The notes under the pieces: generated by a model | Told to the model about the DNA's origin: nothing | Database searches by the model: none | The model's input: the letters and a program-made list of their open reading frames with translations, nothing else | Assembly (NCBI GenBank): GCA_027356065.1 | Contig: DAIEGU010000069.1 | Location: 1-32,867 of the forward strand | Reading direction: 5' to 3' | Length of the DNA stretch: 32,867 bases | DNA from: Gammaproteobacteria bacterium | GTDB taxonomy: Bacteria; Pseudomonadota; Gammaproteobacteria; DSM-16500 | Part shown: one piece after another, positions 17,494 through 29,652 of the stretch | Layout: the number at the start of each line of letters is the position of its first letter | Numbering within the stretch: position 1 is the first letter of the stretch | Position numbers and translations under genes: made by a program

Positions 17494-19794
17494 ATGCTTT
17501 TATTCACCTTAGGATTTCTCTGTGGTGATGTTTACTTACAAACATTGTCCTCATTACCAAATAAAATAATTATTGCGGCGCTTATCTGTACTACTGCGAT
17601 AACATTTATTTTTTTACGCAAGCATGTTCGGTATTCATATTTTTTCTTTGCAATCATTTGCGGGTTTGTTTGGAGTTTTTGGTATGCAGCATCTGTACTA
17701 TCATGGTCATTGCCTAAGAAGTTGGAAGGAAAAGCAGTATTCATAATAGGTCATGTTGCTTCATTACCACAAAAAAGTCTGACGCAAACTAGTTTTTTAT
17801 TTAAAGTAGAAAAATCTTCAGCTATCAAAAAAAACACATTAATCCGTTTAGCATGGCGTCATCCAAATAAAGCCATAAAAGTAGGTGATAAATGGCAATT
17901 AGTCGTCAAATTAAAACGCATACATTCAACGCAAAATCCCGGTTCATTTGATTTTGAAGCGTGGGCAATACAAAAAAAATTACGCGCTAGTGGTTTTGTG
18001 ATGCTAGATAATGCGAATAAACTATTGGCACATCATGTGTGGCAATGTCCCCTTGATCGCTTCAGGCAATCATTACAAGAAAAAATAGAAACTAATTTAC
18101 CGAATTCGAATACTTCCATCTGGTTATTGGCTCTAATAATAGGGGAGCGTGTTGGTATATCAGATACGCAATGGCAAGTATTGCGTAACACAGGCACTAA
18201 TCATTTAATGGCAATTGCGGGTTTACATATCGGGATTATAGGAGGGTTTGCCTACTATCTAGTTTCTCGATGTTGGCGTTTAATGCCTGCGTTAATATTA
18301 AGAGTGCCAGTGCAACAAGCTGCTGCTTGCGCTGCCATGTTGGTAGCCATATTTTATAGTGCACTTGCTGGATTTTCACTTCCAACACAGCGTGCCTGTT
18401 TCATGTTAACTGTCTTCACTGTTGCGTTATTATTAAGAAAAAAAATATCAGCATGGCAATGCTGGTCGCTTTCATTATGGATGGTTATGGTGATCAATCC
18501 GCTTAATGTATTGAGCGAAAGTTTTTGGTTATCATTTGGCACGATTGCACTCATTATTTATGGAATGAATGGTCGCTTAAAACCAGCAGGTTTATGGTGG
18601 AAATGGGGCCGAGTGCAATGGGTGATAGGAATAGGATTAATTCCATTTTCATTATGGTTTTTTCAGGAATGTTCATTGGTTTCGTTTGCGGCAAATTGTA
18701 TTGCTATACCATGGCTAGGTTTTTTTATATTGCCATTTTGTTTATTGAGCGGCATTTTTCTTTTTATCTCACCGCTACTTGGAAAATTTTTTTTATTAAT
18801 TGCAGATAAAAGTTTGTCAGGATTATGGATAGTATTGACTTGGTTTTCTGAATTACCTCTTTCTGCGTGGCAGCAAGTAATACCTTCATCATTATTATTT
18901 TTTTTAACTATATGCGCATTTATATTTCTCTTATTGCCAGCTGGATTTCCTGGCAGATGGTTAAGTGTAATATGGCTTGCCCCTTTATTATGTTATCAAC
19001 CTGATAGACCTGCATGGCGAGATTATTGGATAACAGTACTTGATGTGGGTCAAGGTCTTGCTATGGTTATTGAAACAAAAACACATACATTAGTGTACGA
19101 TGCGGGTGGAAAAATCAGCACAAATCTTGATATGGGAAAGAGTGTCGTATTGCCATATCTTCATATTCGTTCTATTAAAAAAATTGATATGTTGGTTATT
19201 AGTCATGGTGACAATGATCATATTGGCGGGGCAAAATCATTGATGCATGAATTAAATGTAGCTGCGATTAAAACCAGCGTGCCTGAAAAAATCCCGCAAT
19301 CGCAATATTGTTTGGCTAATGAAAGTTGGCAATGGGATGGTGTTAGATTTACTTTCCTTTATCCTGGAAAAGATAATCTTGATTTGGGTAATGATAGTTC
19401 ATGTGTATTGAAAATTGATAATGGAGAGCAAAGTATATTGCTAACGGGTGACATTGAGAAATTTGCTGAAAAAACATTGCTGCAATATTCTCCCGAAACT
19501 TTATCAGCAAACATGTTAGTTGCACCTCATCATGGCAGTAAAACATCGGGTTTAAAGAATTTTATTTCAGCTGTTCATCCGCATTATGTGTTGTATGCAA
19601 CAGGTTATCTTAATCGTTATCATTTTCCCCATTCATCTATTACATCTGCTTACACTGCGATAAATGCCGTTCAAATTAATACAGCTGATACGGGAATGAT
19701 TCAATTTAAAATTCAAAATGGTAAAAGAGAACCAATACTTAGCTTATATAGATTGGCTTCAGCAAAGTATTGGTTTGATAAAGATATCAATTAG
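17494..19794 (+). CDS. comEC: DNA internalization-related competence protein ComEC/Rec2
   Basis: Multi-TM competence domain (GLHIGIIGGFAYYL, AGFSLPTQRACFML) plus metallo-beta-lactamase domain (VLDVGQGLAMVIET, SHGDNDHIGGAKSL, APHHGSKTS). Confidence 0.95.
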   Translation: MLLFTLGFLCGDVYLQTLSSLPNKIIIAALICTTAITFIFLRKHVRYSYFFFAIICGFVWSFWYAASVLSWSLPKKLEGKAVFIIGHVASLPQKSLTQTSFLFKVEKSSAIKKNTLIRLAWRHPNKAIKVGDKWQLVVKLKRIHSTQNPGSFDFEAWAIQKKLRASGFVMLDNANKLLAHHVWQCPLDRFRQSLQEKIETNLPNSNTSIWLLALIIGERVGISDTQWQVLRNTGTNHLMAIAGLHIGIIGGFAYYLVSRCWRLMPALILRVPVQQAAACAAMLVAIFYSALAGFSLPTQRACFMLTVFTVALLLRKKISAWQCWSLSLWMVMVINPLNVLSESFWLSFGTIALIIYGMNGRLKPAGLWWKWGRVQWVIGIGLIPFSLWFFQECSLVSFAANCIAIPWLGFFILPFCLLSGIFLFISPLLGKFFLLIADKSLSGLWIVLTWFSELPLSAWQQVIPSSLLFFLTICAFIFLLLPAGFPGRWLSVIWLAPLLCYQPDRPAWRDYWITVLDVGQGLAMVIETKTHTLVYDAGGKISTNLDMGKSVVLPYLHIRSIKKIDMLVISHGDNDHIGGAKSLMHELNVAAIKTSVPEKIPQSQYCLANESWQWDGVRFTFLYPGKDNLDLGNDSSCVLKIDNGEQSILLTGDIEKFAEKTLLQYSPETLSANMLVAPHHGSKTSGLKNFISAVHPHYVLYATGYLNRYHFPHSSITSAYTAINAVQINTADTGMIQFKIQNGKREPILSLYRLASAKYWFDKDIN

Positions 19795-19905
19795 GATTAA
19801 TAAGTTGATCTACCATTTGGGAGATAAATCCATCGTGTCAATTAAAGCCAAGTTCAGGAAAGCCTGACTGCATTTTATCCTCGTTTTAATAAATTTATAT
19901 GCAGA

Positions 19906-21030
19906 TTACTTAAGAAAGTTTTTTTTATCTTTATTGTGCTCTTTAACAGTAAGAGAAGAGTCTTCATTATTCTCTGCGCTAAAGAAGCCCCATTCACTTG
20001 GAGATATTAAATCTGATAAGTCATCCATTTTTGTTTTAGTCGCGATCCATAATGCGATATCTCTTTGTAACTGTTCTTCCTGAATTTGTTTTTCTGTTGT
20101 TTTTTGGTTTTCTTCGGCTTGTTTTTTTGCTTTTTCTTGCTTTTCTATGATTTGATTTTCTATTTTTTCTTGTTCTTCTTTTGCTTGTTTTTCTGCTGAT
20201 AAATGTTTAGCTTTTTTTATTGCACTCTCATTAACTGGCGCGTTTAAAAAATTTAGTATGGCTACTTGTTTTTTAATTAAAACATCCATTTTTTCTGTAG
20301 TATTAATAAAATGTATTTTAGTTTCCAATCTATTGTAAGTGTCAGCATTTTTCATAAATAAATCTTTATGTTGCTGCAACACATTTTTTAAATCTTTTCC
20401 TGTTAACAGTCCGCTAATAGTGTGTTCAAAGAAATCTAAATTAGCTTGTAAAAAATGTCTGATGATTTCGTGTTGATTGATCACAATGACAATCAATTGA
20501 GAGAGTATTGTGTCGGCATATTTTGTTGCTTTGGAAATAATACCTCCTTTTTTGCTTGTTGCTGCTTGTCCTTCTTCATCACAAAAACTTGAGAAATCAT
20601 GTGTTTCTTGTCTGTAAAAAACCGCTGAAATATGTTCAACTTCTTCTGCATGCTGAAGACGAAAAATAAAAAGTAGTGCTAATAGGGGAGACTTTGTAAA
20701 TGTTTCTATATCGTTTTGTATTACTACGCCAGGGCGATCACTATTTTTTCCCTCGCAATCGCTTCTAAATTGATTATAAATATGCACCATTCTATGAAAA
20801 CCATGCTCAAACGATTTAATATGCGCAATGATTTCTTCATAATGATTTTTATTTATTTCATTTGAATTGATGTTTAAAAGAGCTTTAATTGCATTAATAA
20901 TACCAGGCCTACGATCGAAGGGCTTGTTTTCTGCTTGATCGACCGGTTTTTCTGCTATGAGAGAGGCGGTATAGTTTTTAAGAAGTTGTACACCTATTGG
21001 ATTAGGTATTTTATCAATTCTTTGCATCAT
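19906..21030 (-). CDS. Hypothetical protein, 374 aa, C-terminal Lys/Glu/Gln coiled coil, effector-like
   Basis: Long ORF; coiled-coil run KAKHLSAEKQAKEEQEKIENQIIEKQEKAKKQAEENQKTTEKQIQEEQLQ; highly charged C-terminus. No family recognised. Confidence 0.8.
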   Translation of the reverse strand: MMQRIDKIPNPIGVQLLKNYTASLIAEKPVDQAENKPFDRRPGIINAIKALLNINSNEINKNHYEEIIAHIKSFEHGFHRMVHIYNQFRSDCEGKNSDRPGVVIQNDIETFTKSPLLALLFIFRLQHAEEVEHISAVFYRQETHDFSSFCDEEGQAATSKKGGIISKATKYADTILSQLIVIVINQHEIIRHFLQANLDFFEHTISGLLTGKDLKNVLQQHKDLFMKNADTYNRLETKIHFINTTEKMDVLIKKQVAILNFLNAPVNESAIKKAKHLSAEKQAKEEQEKIENQIIEKQEKAKKQAEENQKTTEKQIQEEQLQRDIALWIATKTKMDDLSDLISPSEWGFFSAENNEDSSLTVKEHNKDKKNFLK

Positions 21031-21083
21031 TATTTCACTCGTTTTTTTACATATAGTTTAGTTTTGAACTATACGTTTTTTTT

Positions 21084-21100
21084 ATTAAGCCAACCTTAAT
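21084..21100 (-). promoter_or_regulatory. PmrA/BasR-like box (ATTAAG-GTTGG-CTTAAT on minus) upstream of the 374-aa ORF
   Basis: Plus strand attaag-ccaac-cttaat; followed on minus by 10 nt and TATAGT (21073-21068); box edge 54 bp from the ATG; extra half-site CTTAAT at 21112-21117. Confidence 0.55.
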
Positions 21101-21168
21101 GTTGATGTTGACTTAATTGAGTGAAAATAGACGGCGTTTGTTGTGAGTTATTTTTTGATTAGCAATTT

Positions 21169-21567
21169 CTAATGAGCAGCATCGCCTGTTTTTTCCTTTT
21201 TTCCATGTAATAACAAATCAATGGCCATGAGGAGGGCAGTATTATCGACGGGTTTTTCAAAGGAAACGGATGCGCCTAACGTTTCTGATAAATCAAGATA
21301 ACCAGTGGGATCAAGACGTCCACCGCCGGAAATGGCAATGATTTCAAGATTGGGGTGGCGATTTTTTACTTCGGATATAAGTGTGATGCCGCTTTTTTTA
21401 GGCATAATGATATCAGTCACCATGATATCGGGTTCGTATTTTTGTAAACATACGGTAGCTTCTTCGCCATTCGCAACACACATGACTTCATGGTTTGCGC
21501 GTTGTAATACCTGGGTCAACATGTCTCTGACCAGATCATCATCTTCCACTAATAAAACTTTTGCCAT
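21169..21567 (-). CDS. Single-domain (CheY-like) response regulator
   Basis: KVLLVEDDDLVRDML, DIMVTDIIMPKKSG, FEKPVD; 132 aa with no output domain. Confidence 0.93.
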   Translation of the reverse strand: MAKVLLVEDDDLVRDMLTQVLQRANHEVMCVANGEEATVCLQKYEPDIMVTDIIMPKKSGITLISEVKNRHPNLEIIAISGGGRLDPTGYLDLSETLGASVSFEKPVDNTALLMAIDLLLHGKKEKTGDAAH

Positions 21568-21577
21568 GATGTCTCCT

Positions 21578-22624
21578 TTATCCTTGCATATGTTCCGGAA
21601 GTAATATCATAAACGTTGTACCATGTCCTAATTGGCCAGATACAGTAATTTCGCCCTGATGTTCTTTAATAATTGAATGCACGATAGATAAACCAAGTCC
21701 TGTGCCTTTACCCACTTCCTTGGTTGTAAAAAAGGGTTCAAAAATTCTATCCATCGTGTGTTGGTCCATGCCATGTCCGGTATCAATAATTTCAATTTTA
21801 CAATAATTACGATTAGAAGAGACATCTGGAAATCCACGTAAAAGCGGATCGCCTGCGGGAACATGCGTGAGGTCAATCGTAATAGTACCTTCTCCATCCA
21901 TGGCATCGACGGCATTATTAATGATATTGACTAATACTTGATGTATCTGGGTTTGATTTCCCAGTACATGCGCATCGGTGTGGGGTTCAAAATGAATGAT
22001 GACACTCGCCGGAATAGTGGGTTTAAGTAGTCCGAGCACGGCTTCTATGGTGCTTTTTAAGTGTAGGGGATCGAATTGATGATGTTGGCGGCGGCTAAAA
22101 GCCAGAATACGAGAAACAAGTTCTTGACCTCGATGCGCCCCTTCTACCACTTTACCTAAGTTTTTATAGGTAATACTGTCTTTGGTAACATCTTCACGCG
22201 CCATTTCTGTATAGCCTAAAATGGCGTATAAAATATTGTTGAAATCATGAGCAATGCCGCCTGCCAAGGTACCCATGGCTTGTAATTTTTGGCCTTGAAG
22301 CAAGGCAACTTCCAGTTTTTGTTTTACTTCTTCAGCATTAATGCGCTCGCCTATCTCTTTTTTTAGATGTTCATTTATTTGATCCAACGTAACCGTACGT
22401 TGTTTGGCTAGCTGAGTAATACGAATGATGACCGCAAGCAAAATAGAAAAACAAATACCGAGAATAAGAACTAGCCAGGGTGCGATGGCTCTGACAGCAG
22501 TCAGAAACTCGAAATAAGCACCTATATTATGTGCGAGAAGGAACCATATTAAGAATGATAATACAATGCCAATGGTTGCAATCAGGTAGGGAAACCATAA
22601 TTTTGGATGGCGGCTACCGTTCAA
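21578..22624 (-). CDS. Membrane sensor histidine kinase
   Basis: Two N-terminal TM helices, H-box LAGGIAHDFNNILYAILGYTEMA, N-box INNAVDAM, IIDTGHGM, FFTTKEVGKGTGLGLSIV. Confidence 0.94.
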   Translation of the reverse strand: MNGSRHPKLWFPYLIATIGIVLSFLIWFLLAHNIGAYFEFLTAVRAIAPWLVLILGICFSILLAVIIRITQLAKQRTVTLDQINEHLKKEIGERINAEEVKQKLEVALLQGQKLQAMGTLAGGIAHDFNNILYAILGYTEMAREDVTKDSITYKNLGKVVEGAHRGQELVSRILAFSRRQHHQFDPLHLKSTIEAVLGLLKPTIPASVIIHFEPHTDAHVLGNQTQIHQVLVNIINNAVDAMDGEGTITIDLTHVPAGDPLLRGFPDVSSNRNYCKIEIIDTGHGMDQHTMDRIFEPFFTTKEVGKGTGLGLSIVHSIIKEHQGEITVSGQLGHGTTFMILLPEHMQG

Positions 22625-22797
22625 GGCTGTAATTTCTCCTATTTTCTGGTATTAAATTAGACGCAACAAAAATATAGCTTAATCGATTTAGAATGTGGAA
22701 TCTATGCGGATGGAACTGGCATAATATGCTGCCGTTTGTCATGCTAGCGGGTTTGTCATGACAGTGACCAATGCTTCACAATTTTAGGGATCCAAAC

Positions 22798-25700
22798 ATG
22801 CAGCTTTCAAAGATCAAAATATCTGGTTTTAAATCTTTTGTTGATCCAACCACTATTGAGCTTCCGAGCAAACTAATGGCGATTGTCGGCCCAAATGGTT
22901 GTGGTAAGTCAAATATCATAGACGCTGTGACCTGGGTGATGGGGGAAAGCTCGCCTAAATACTTGCGTGGTGAATCTCTGACGGATGTCATTTTTAATGG
23001 CTCAAATGCCAGAAAACCAGTTGGTCAAGCATCGGTAGAGCTTGTTTTTGATAATTCAGATGGAACCATTGGCGGGGAATATTCCAAATTTGCGGAAATA
23101 TCTGTTAAACGTCAAATCAACAGAGAATCTGATTCTTCTTATTTCTTAAATGGTGTCCGTTGTCGTAAACGCGATGTAGTCGATATTTTTCTAGGCACCG
23201 GTTTGGGGCCGCGTAGTTATTCTATTGTCGGACAAAATATGATTAGTCGAGTCATCGAAGCGAAGCCCGATGAATTGCGTACTTATTTGGAAGAAGCTGC
23301 TGGTATTTCTAAATATAAGGAACGTCGTCACGAAACAGAATTGCGTATCGGTCATACAAAAGAAAATTTGGCTAGAGTCAATGATGTTTGCGGCGAATTA
23401 GATAAGCAATTGAACCATCTCAAGCATCAAGCTAATGTGGCTGAAAAATTCAAGACATTAAAGCAGCAAGAGCGCGTGTTACGAGCAGAATTATATGGTG
23501 TTCAATGGCGCGTATTAGATAGTCATATGGTTGATCACACCTTAAAGATCCAGCGCGAAGAAACTGCACTTGAAGCGCGGCATAGTGAACATACCGGTAC
23601 AGATAGAGAAATAGAGCAATTACGTCATGAACAACGTGTTGCTCATGATGCATTCCAAGAAGTTCAACGGCGTTTTTATGCTGTTGGAAATGAAATTACC
23701 CGTGTCGAGCAAGATATTTTGCATCATCAGGAACGTCAGCATCAGTGGGAAACTGATCTTAAGCAGACTGAAAATGATTGCCAAATAATCAATGAGCAAG
23801 CAGCAGAAGCAGAAGATAATTTACGTGATCTTCAGCATGAGTTGCAAGAAGTTGAACCTAAGCTTGTTACATCCAAAAGAGAAGCAGAAGCGCTACAAGA
23901 TGAATTGGAATCTGCTGAAGACGCAGTACAAACTTGGCAGACTCGTTGGGACGAATTTAATCAGACAGCTGCTAAAACTACTCAAACAGCGCAAGTTGAA
24001 AAAACCCATATTCAACATTTGGAACAAAAACTAGGTTTCCTTCAAAAGCGCCAAGATCAATTGCAACAAGATCAAAAACAATTTGATTTCGAAGCATTGA
24101 ACAAAGAAATTGAAGTATTTTCTCAAAAAGCATTTGAAGCTGCTGATAAAGTAGAATTTCATCATCAGCAACTCGCTGATATTCGTACTGAAATTACTAG
24201 TCTGCAAACAGCGCAGCAAAATTCGAATACTAATTTAGATAATGTGCGTAGTGACTTGCAAAAATTACGGGGTCAACAAGCTTCTCTTGAAGCATTGCAG
24301 CAAACTGCGCTGGGACAACGTGATAATTCAACTGCACCATGGGTGACTAAACATCAACTCAATAACAAACCACGTCTTGCACAACATATTCAAGTAGAAA
24401 ATGGCTGGGAATTAGCTGCGGAAAAAGTATTGGGTTTTTGTTTACAAGCAATTTGCTTGGATCAATTCAATGAAATTATTCCACATATTGAAGATTTAAA
24501 AACAGGAAATTTATGTGTTTATACTCCGCAGCCTGTTTCTACACATAGTAAAGCGCATAAGAAAACAACTTTGCTTGCTGAAAAAATTACTTCACCATGG
24601 TCATTAGATTCATTGATTGATGGTATCTACGTTGCAGATACATTAGAAGATGCACTCGCTTTATGCGAATCGTTAGATAAAGATGAATCTATTGTTACCC
24701 GTGATGGCGTATGGCTTAATCGTTCATGGATTAAGATTTTGCGTGAAGAAGATCCTGCTGCCGGTGTATTGCAACGTGAACAAGAATTAAAACAGCTTGC
24801 GATACGTATTGAACAGTTACAAAAAACGCAAGCTGAGCTTGAGCATAATATTGCAGAGCGTCGTGAACAATTGCAGAAATTGGAACAACAGCGTGATCAG
24901 TTACAGCAATCTTATAATCAGCAACAAGCGCAAGCTGCACAATTGAATACGCAACAAAAGATGAAGCAAGAACGTTTGGGTGAATTACAAAAACAATCCG
25001 AACGGTTCTTAAAAGAGCAAATGGAATGCGTAGCACAGTTTGATCAAACACAAGCTGAGTTAGTAAAAGCAAAATCATTATGGGAAAAAGCATTAACTGA
25101 TCTTGAAGAGCAAACCGATTCACGTGAAGAATTGATTCAAGAACGTGATGAAGTTCGGCAGCAATTGCAACACATTCGTGAACATGCAAACAATAAAAAA
25201 GAATTGTCGCATGAATTGGAAATTCGTTTGCAAACAGCAAGATCGCAGAAAACATCTATACAGCAAGCTATCACACGCTTGCAAACGCAACTTGCTTCAT
25301 TGAGCGAACGTAAAATTACATTGCAAAGTGAACTTACTTCGATGGCGCCTATCGATACACTGAAGAAGTCATTAGAGCGCTCGCTGGATAAGCATGTCAG
25401 TGTTGAGATTGAATTAAATACGTCTCGTGTTGCGATGGAAGCACTCGACCAGGAATTTAAAAATTTGGAAAATAAACGCCAAGCTATTGAGCGTGATATC
25501 AATAAATTACGTACTGTATTAGAAGGATTACGAGTTGAATTGCAAGGATGGAAAGTAAAAGCAGATACGATTATTGAGCAATTGAAAGAAACCGAGTTTT
25601 CACTTGAAGGTGTATTAAAAGATTTACCGCCGGATATTTCAGCTGAAGAATGGCAAGCGAAATTAGATCAAACGGTTCAACGCATCAATCGTTTAGGCCC

Positions 25701-26307
25701 AATCAATTTGATGGCGATAGAAGAATATGCAACTTGTCTTGAGCGAAAAGATTATCTTGATAAGCAATTAGCAGATTTACATGCGGGCTTGGCAACGCTT
25801 GAAGATGCGATTGCAAAAATCGATAAAGAAACGCGTCAGCGATTCAAGGAAACATTTGATAAAGTGAATGAACGTTTCCAAGAATTATTTCCAACCGTAT
25901 TTGGCGGTGGTAAAGCGTATCTTGAATTAAATAGTGATGATTTACTGGAAGCGGGCGTTACTATGATGGCTTGTCCTCCAGGTAAGCGTAATAGTTCGAT
26001 TTATTTGCTTTCAGGTGGTGAAAAATCATTAACAGCAATTGCACTGATATTCTCAATTTTCCATTTAAATCCAGCACCATTTTGCTTACTCGATGAAGTT
26101 GATGCAGCGCTTGATGATGCAAACGTATTACGTTTTACTCGTCTTGTGCGTGCAATGGCAGATAGAACACAGTTTTTATTTATCAGCCATAATAAAATCA
26201 CTATAGAAATGGGTGAGCATTTAATTGGTGTAACGATGAATGAACCTGGTGTGTCACGGTTGGTCAGTGTTGATATTGAAAAAGCAATTAGTTTGGCTGG
26301 GAGTTAA
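22798..26307 (+). CDS. smc: Chromosome segregation protein SMC
   Basis: MQLSKIKISGFKSFVDPTTIELPSKLMAIVGPNGCGKSNIIDAV, long coiled coils, LLSGGEKSLTAIALIFSIF, CLLDEVDAALDDANV. ATG at 22798 preferred over 22771. Confidence 0.96.
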   Translation: MQLSKIKISGFKSFVDPTTIELPSKLMAIVGPNGCGKSNIIDAVTWVMGESSPKYLRGESLTDVIFNGSNARKPVGQASVELVFDNSDGTIGGEYSKFAEISVKRQINRESDSSYFLNGVRCRKRDVVDIFLGTGLGPRSYSIVGQNMISRVIEAKPDELRTYLEEAAGISKYKERRHETELRIGHTKENLARVNDVCGELDKQLNHLKHQANVAEKFKTLKQQERVLRAELYGVQWRVLDSHMVDHTLKIQREETALEARHSEHTGTDREIEQLRHEQRVAHDAFQEVQRRFYAVGNEITRVEQDILHHQERQHQWETDLKQTENDCQIINEQAAEAEDNLRDLQHELQEVEPKLVTSKREAEALQDELESAEDAVQTWQTRWDEFNQTAAKTTQTAQVEKTHIQHLEQKLGFLQKRQDQLQQDQKQFDFEALNKEIEVFSQKAFEAADKVEFHHQQLADIRTEITSLQTAQQNSNTNLDNVRSDLQKLRGQQASLEALQQTALGQRDNSTAPWVTKHQLNNKPRLAQHIQVENGWELAAEKVLGFCLQAICLDQFNEIIPHIEDLKTGNLCVYTPQPVSTHSKAHKKTTLLAEKITSPWSLDSLIDGIYVADTLEDALALCESLDKDESIVTRDGVWLNRSWIKILREEDPAAGVLQREQELKQLAIRIEQLQKTQAELEHNIAERREQLQKLEQQRDQLQQSYNQQQAQAAQLNTQQKMKQERLGELQKQSERFLKEQMECVAQFDQTQAELVKAKSLWEKALTDLEEQTDSREELIQERDEVRQQLQHIREHANNKKELSHELEIRLQTARSQKTSIQQAITRLQTQLASLSERKITLQSELTSMAPIDTLKKSLERSLDKHVSVEIELNTSRVAMEALDQEFKNLENKRQAIERDINKLRTVLEGLRVELQGWKVKADTIIEQLKETEFSLEGVLKDLPPDISAEEWQAKLDQTVQRINRLGPINLMAIEEYATCLERKDYLDKQLADLHAGLATLEDAIAKIDKETRQRFKETFDKVNERFQELFPTVFGGGKAYLELNSDDLLEAGVTMMACPPGKRNSSIYLLSGGEKSLTAIALIFSIFHLNPAPFCLLDEVDAALDDANVLRFTRLVRAMADRTQFLFISHNKITIEMGEHLIGVTMNEPGVSRLVSVDIEKAISLAGS

Positions 26308-26332
26308 AGAGGCGTGCATTAGATCGTGGGAG

Positions 26333-26393
26333 AGGGCGAACGGTTCATCCTCTCCTTAAGGCGCACGGAGATTTATCAGGGTCGAACGGGTTT
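26333..26393. repeat. Degenerate remnant of the fabG-acpP repeat flank, between smc and ligA
   Basis: agggcgaacggtt (26333-26345) is identical to 13 nt of the right end of the 7980-8092 repeat; atcagggtcgaacgggttt (26375-26393) is a near match to tcagggcgaacggtttt. Confidence 0.55.
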
Positions 26394-26441
26394 ATACAAT
26401 GAATTACTAACCTACATCTACACACCAATGACGATTTGTAG

Positions 26442-28457
<2,016 letters not shown>

Positions 28458-28532
28458 TTGTTGTTATTGTGGTTATGCGCATTCCGTCCGCGAATAACTT
28501 AATCACAGGGATGACATAAAAAAGGACTATTT

Positions 28533-29645
28533 ATGACTTATGGAAGAGTTATTGCAGCAGGCGTTTTATTTTTAAATTTTTTACCCGTCATAGCATTAGC
28601 AGATCAAACTCCATCGACACAAAAATTTGGTTTTCACCTCACAGCACTTTACTTGCAGCCATCAAGTAATAATTTAAAATATGCTGTTTTAGTATCTGGC
28701 AATCAACCTTATCAACAAAGTTGGCATAACCAGAGTGTTAATCCAGATTTTTCACCCGCATTTGATTTAGGTTTCAATTATATTTTTCCACATTCTACTT
28801 ATGATGTTTCATTAGACTGGACGCATTTAAATTCTAATGATTCAAGCTCCACACAAGCATCAACAAGTACAGCTGTTGCGACTGTTGAATTTGTTGCGCC
28901 TCCTTATGATGTGGGCCCCGGCGTGTTTGGGATAAAAAGAGGGGAGAGTTCTGTTAATTTTAACTTCAATAATGTCACACTGAATCTTAATAAAACTTAT
29001 ATGTACGATTCTAATTTACAAATAAAATTATCTGCTGGTATTGATGTGCTGCGAATTAAGCAAAATATCAATACTACTTTTAGTGATTATGCAGGTAGCC
29101 CGCCTATATCTGGGCAAGCTTATGCATTACCTGCTGATCCTAATTTCTATTTTGAAACAGAAAATGCTTCTAAGTATTTAGGTATAGGCCCTGATGTAGG
29201 CGCGAGTTTTGCATGGGACATAATGAATGGTTTTGGATTTGCAGGTGACTTTTTAGGAACATTAACCGCAGGTTCTATGCAGGCACAAGATAATTTTATT
29301 TCAAATTCAACTAGATTAATTGCGTTGGGGATAAGTCCAAGTACGCAGGAAATTACTGCGCCTACTACTACACAAGTGGTTCCTGGATTTGATGCAAGAT
29401 TAAGCGCGTTTTACAAGCATGCTTGGCGAAATTCGTTTGATGTCAAATTTGAATTAGGTTATCGCTTTGCTTATTACGTTAATGCTATTTCAGAAATAAG
29501 TCCCGATACGTTAGTGCAAGCTGGTATTGATGAAGTTATTCCTGAATTTGCAACAGGTACAATGGCGATTAATTCAACAACATCATCATCCAATCCTTTT
29601 AGTATGCAAGGCCCTTATATCAGTTTAGTGGTAGATGTGCTTTAG
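28533..29645 (+). CDS. Legionella-type major outer membrane protein (beta-barrel)
   Basis: Signal peptide; GFHLTALYLQPSSNNLKYAV, DFSPAFDLGFNYIFPHSTYDVSLDWTHLNS, GIGPDVGASFAWD, terminal YISLVVDVL, typical of the Legionella_OMP family. Confidence 0.82.
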   Translation: MTYGRVIAAGVLFLNFLPVIALADQTPSTQKFGFHLTALYLQPSSNNLKYAVLVSGNQPYQQSWHNQSVNPDFSPAFDLGFNYIFPHSTYDVSLDWTHLNSNDSSSTQASTSTAVATVEFVAPPYDVGPGVFGIKRGESSVNFNFNNVTLNLNKTYMYDSNLQIKLSAGIDVLRIKQNINTTFSDYAGSPPISGQAYALPADPNFYFETENASKYLGIGPDVGASFAWDIMNGFGFAGDFLGTLTAGSMQAQDNFISNSTRLIALGISPSTQEITAPTTTQVVPGFDARLSAFYKHAWRNSFDVKFELGYRFAYYVNAISEISPDTLVQAGIDEVIPEFATGTMAINSTTSSSNPFSMQGPYISLVVDVL

Positions 29646-29652
29646 CAAATAA

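Noticed and set aside
19850-19870. Possible terminator tcagg-aaag-cctga after comEC
   Set aside because: Five-bp stem with no clean T tract; too weak to call.
21169-22624. Considered the HK/RR pair as the PmrB/PmrA system for the boxes
   Set aside because: The receiver protein has no DNA-binding domain, so it cannot be PmrA; the regulator would have to be outside this window.
24731-25255. 174-aa minus-strand ORF within smc
   Set aside because: Antisense to the well-supported smc coiled coil; composition is typical of shadow ORFs opposite Q/E-rich sequence.
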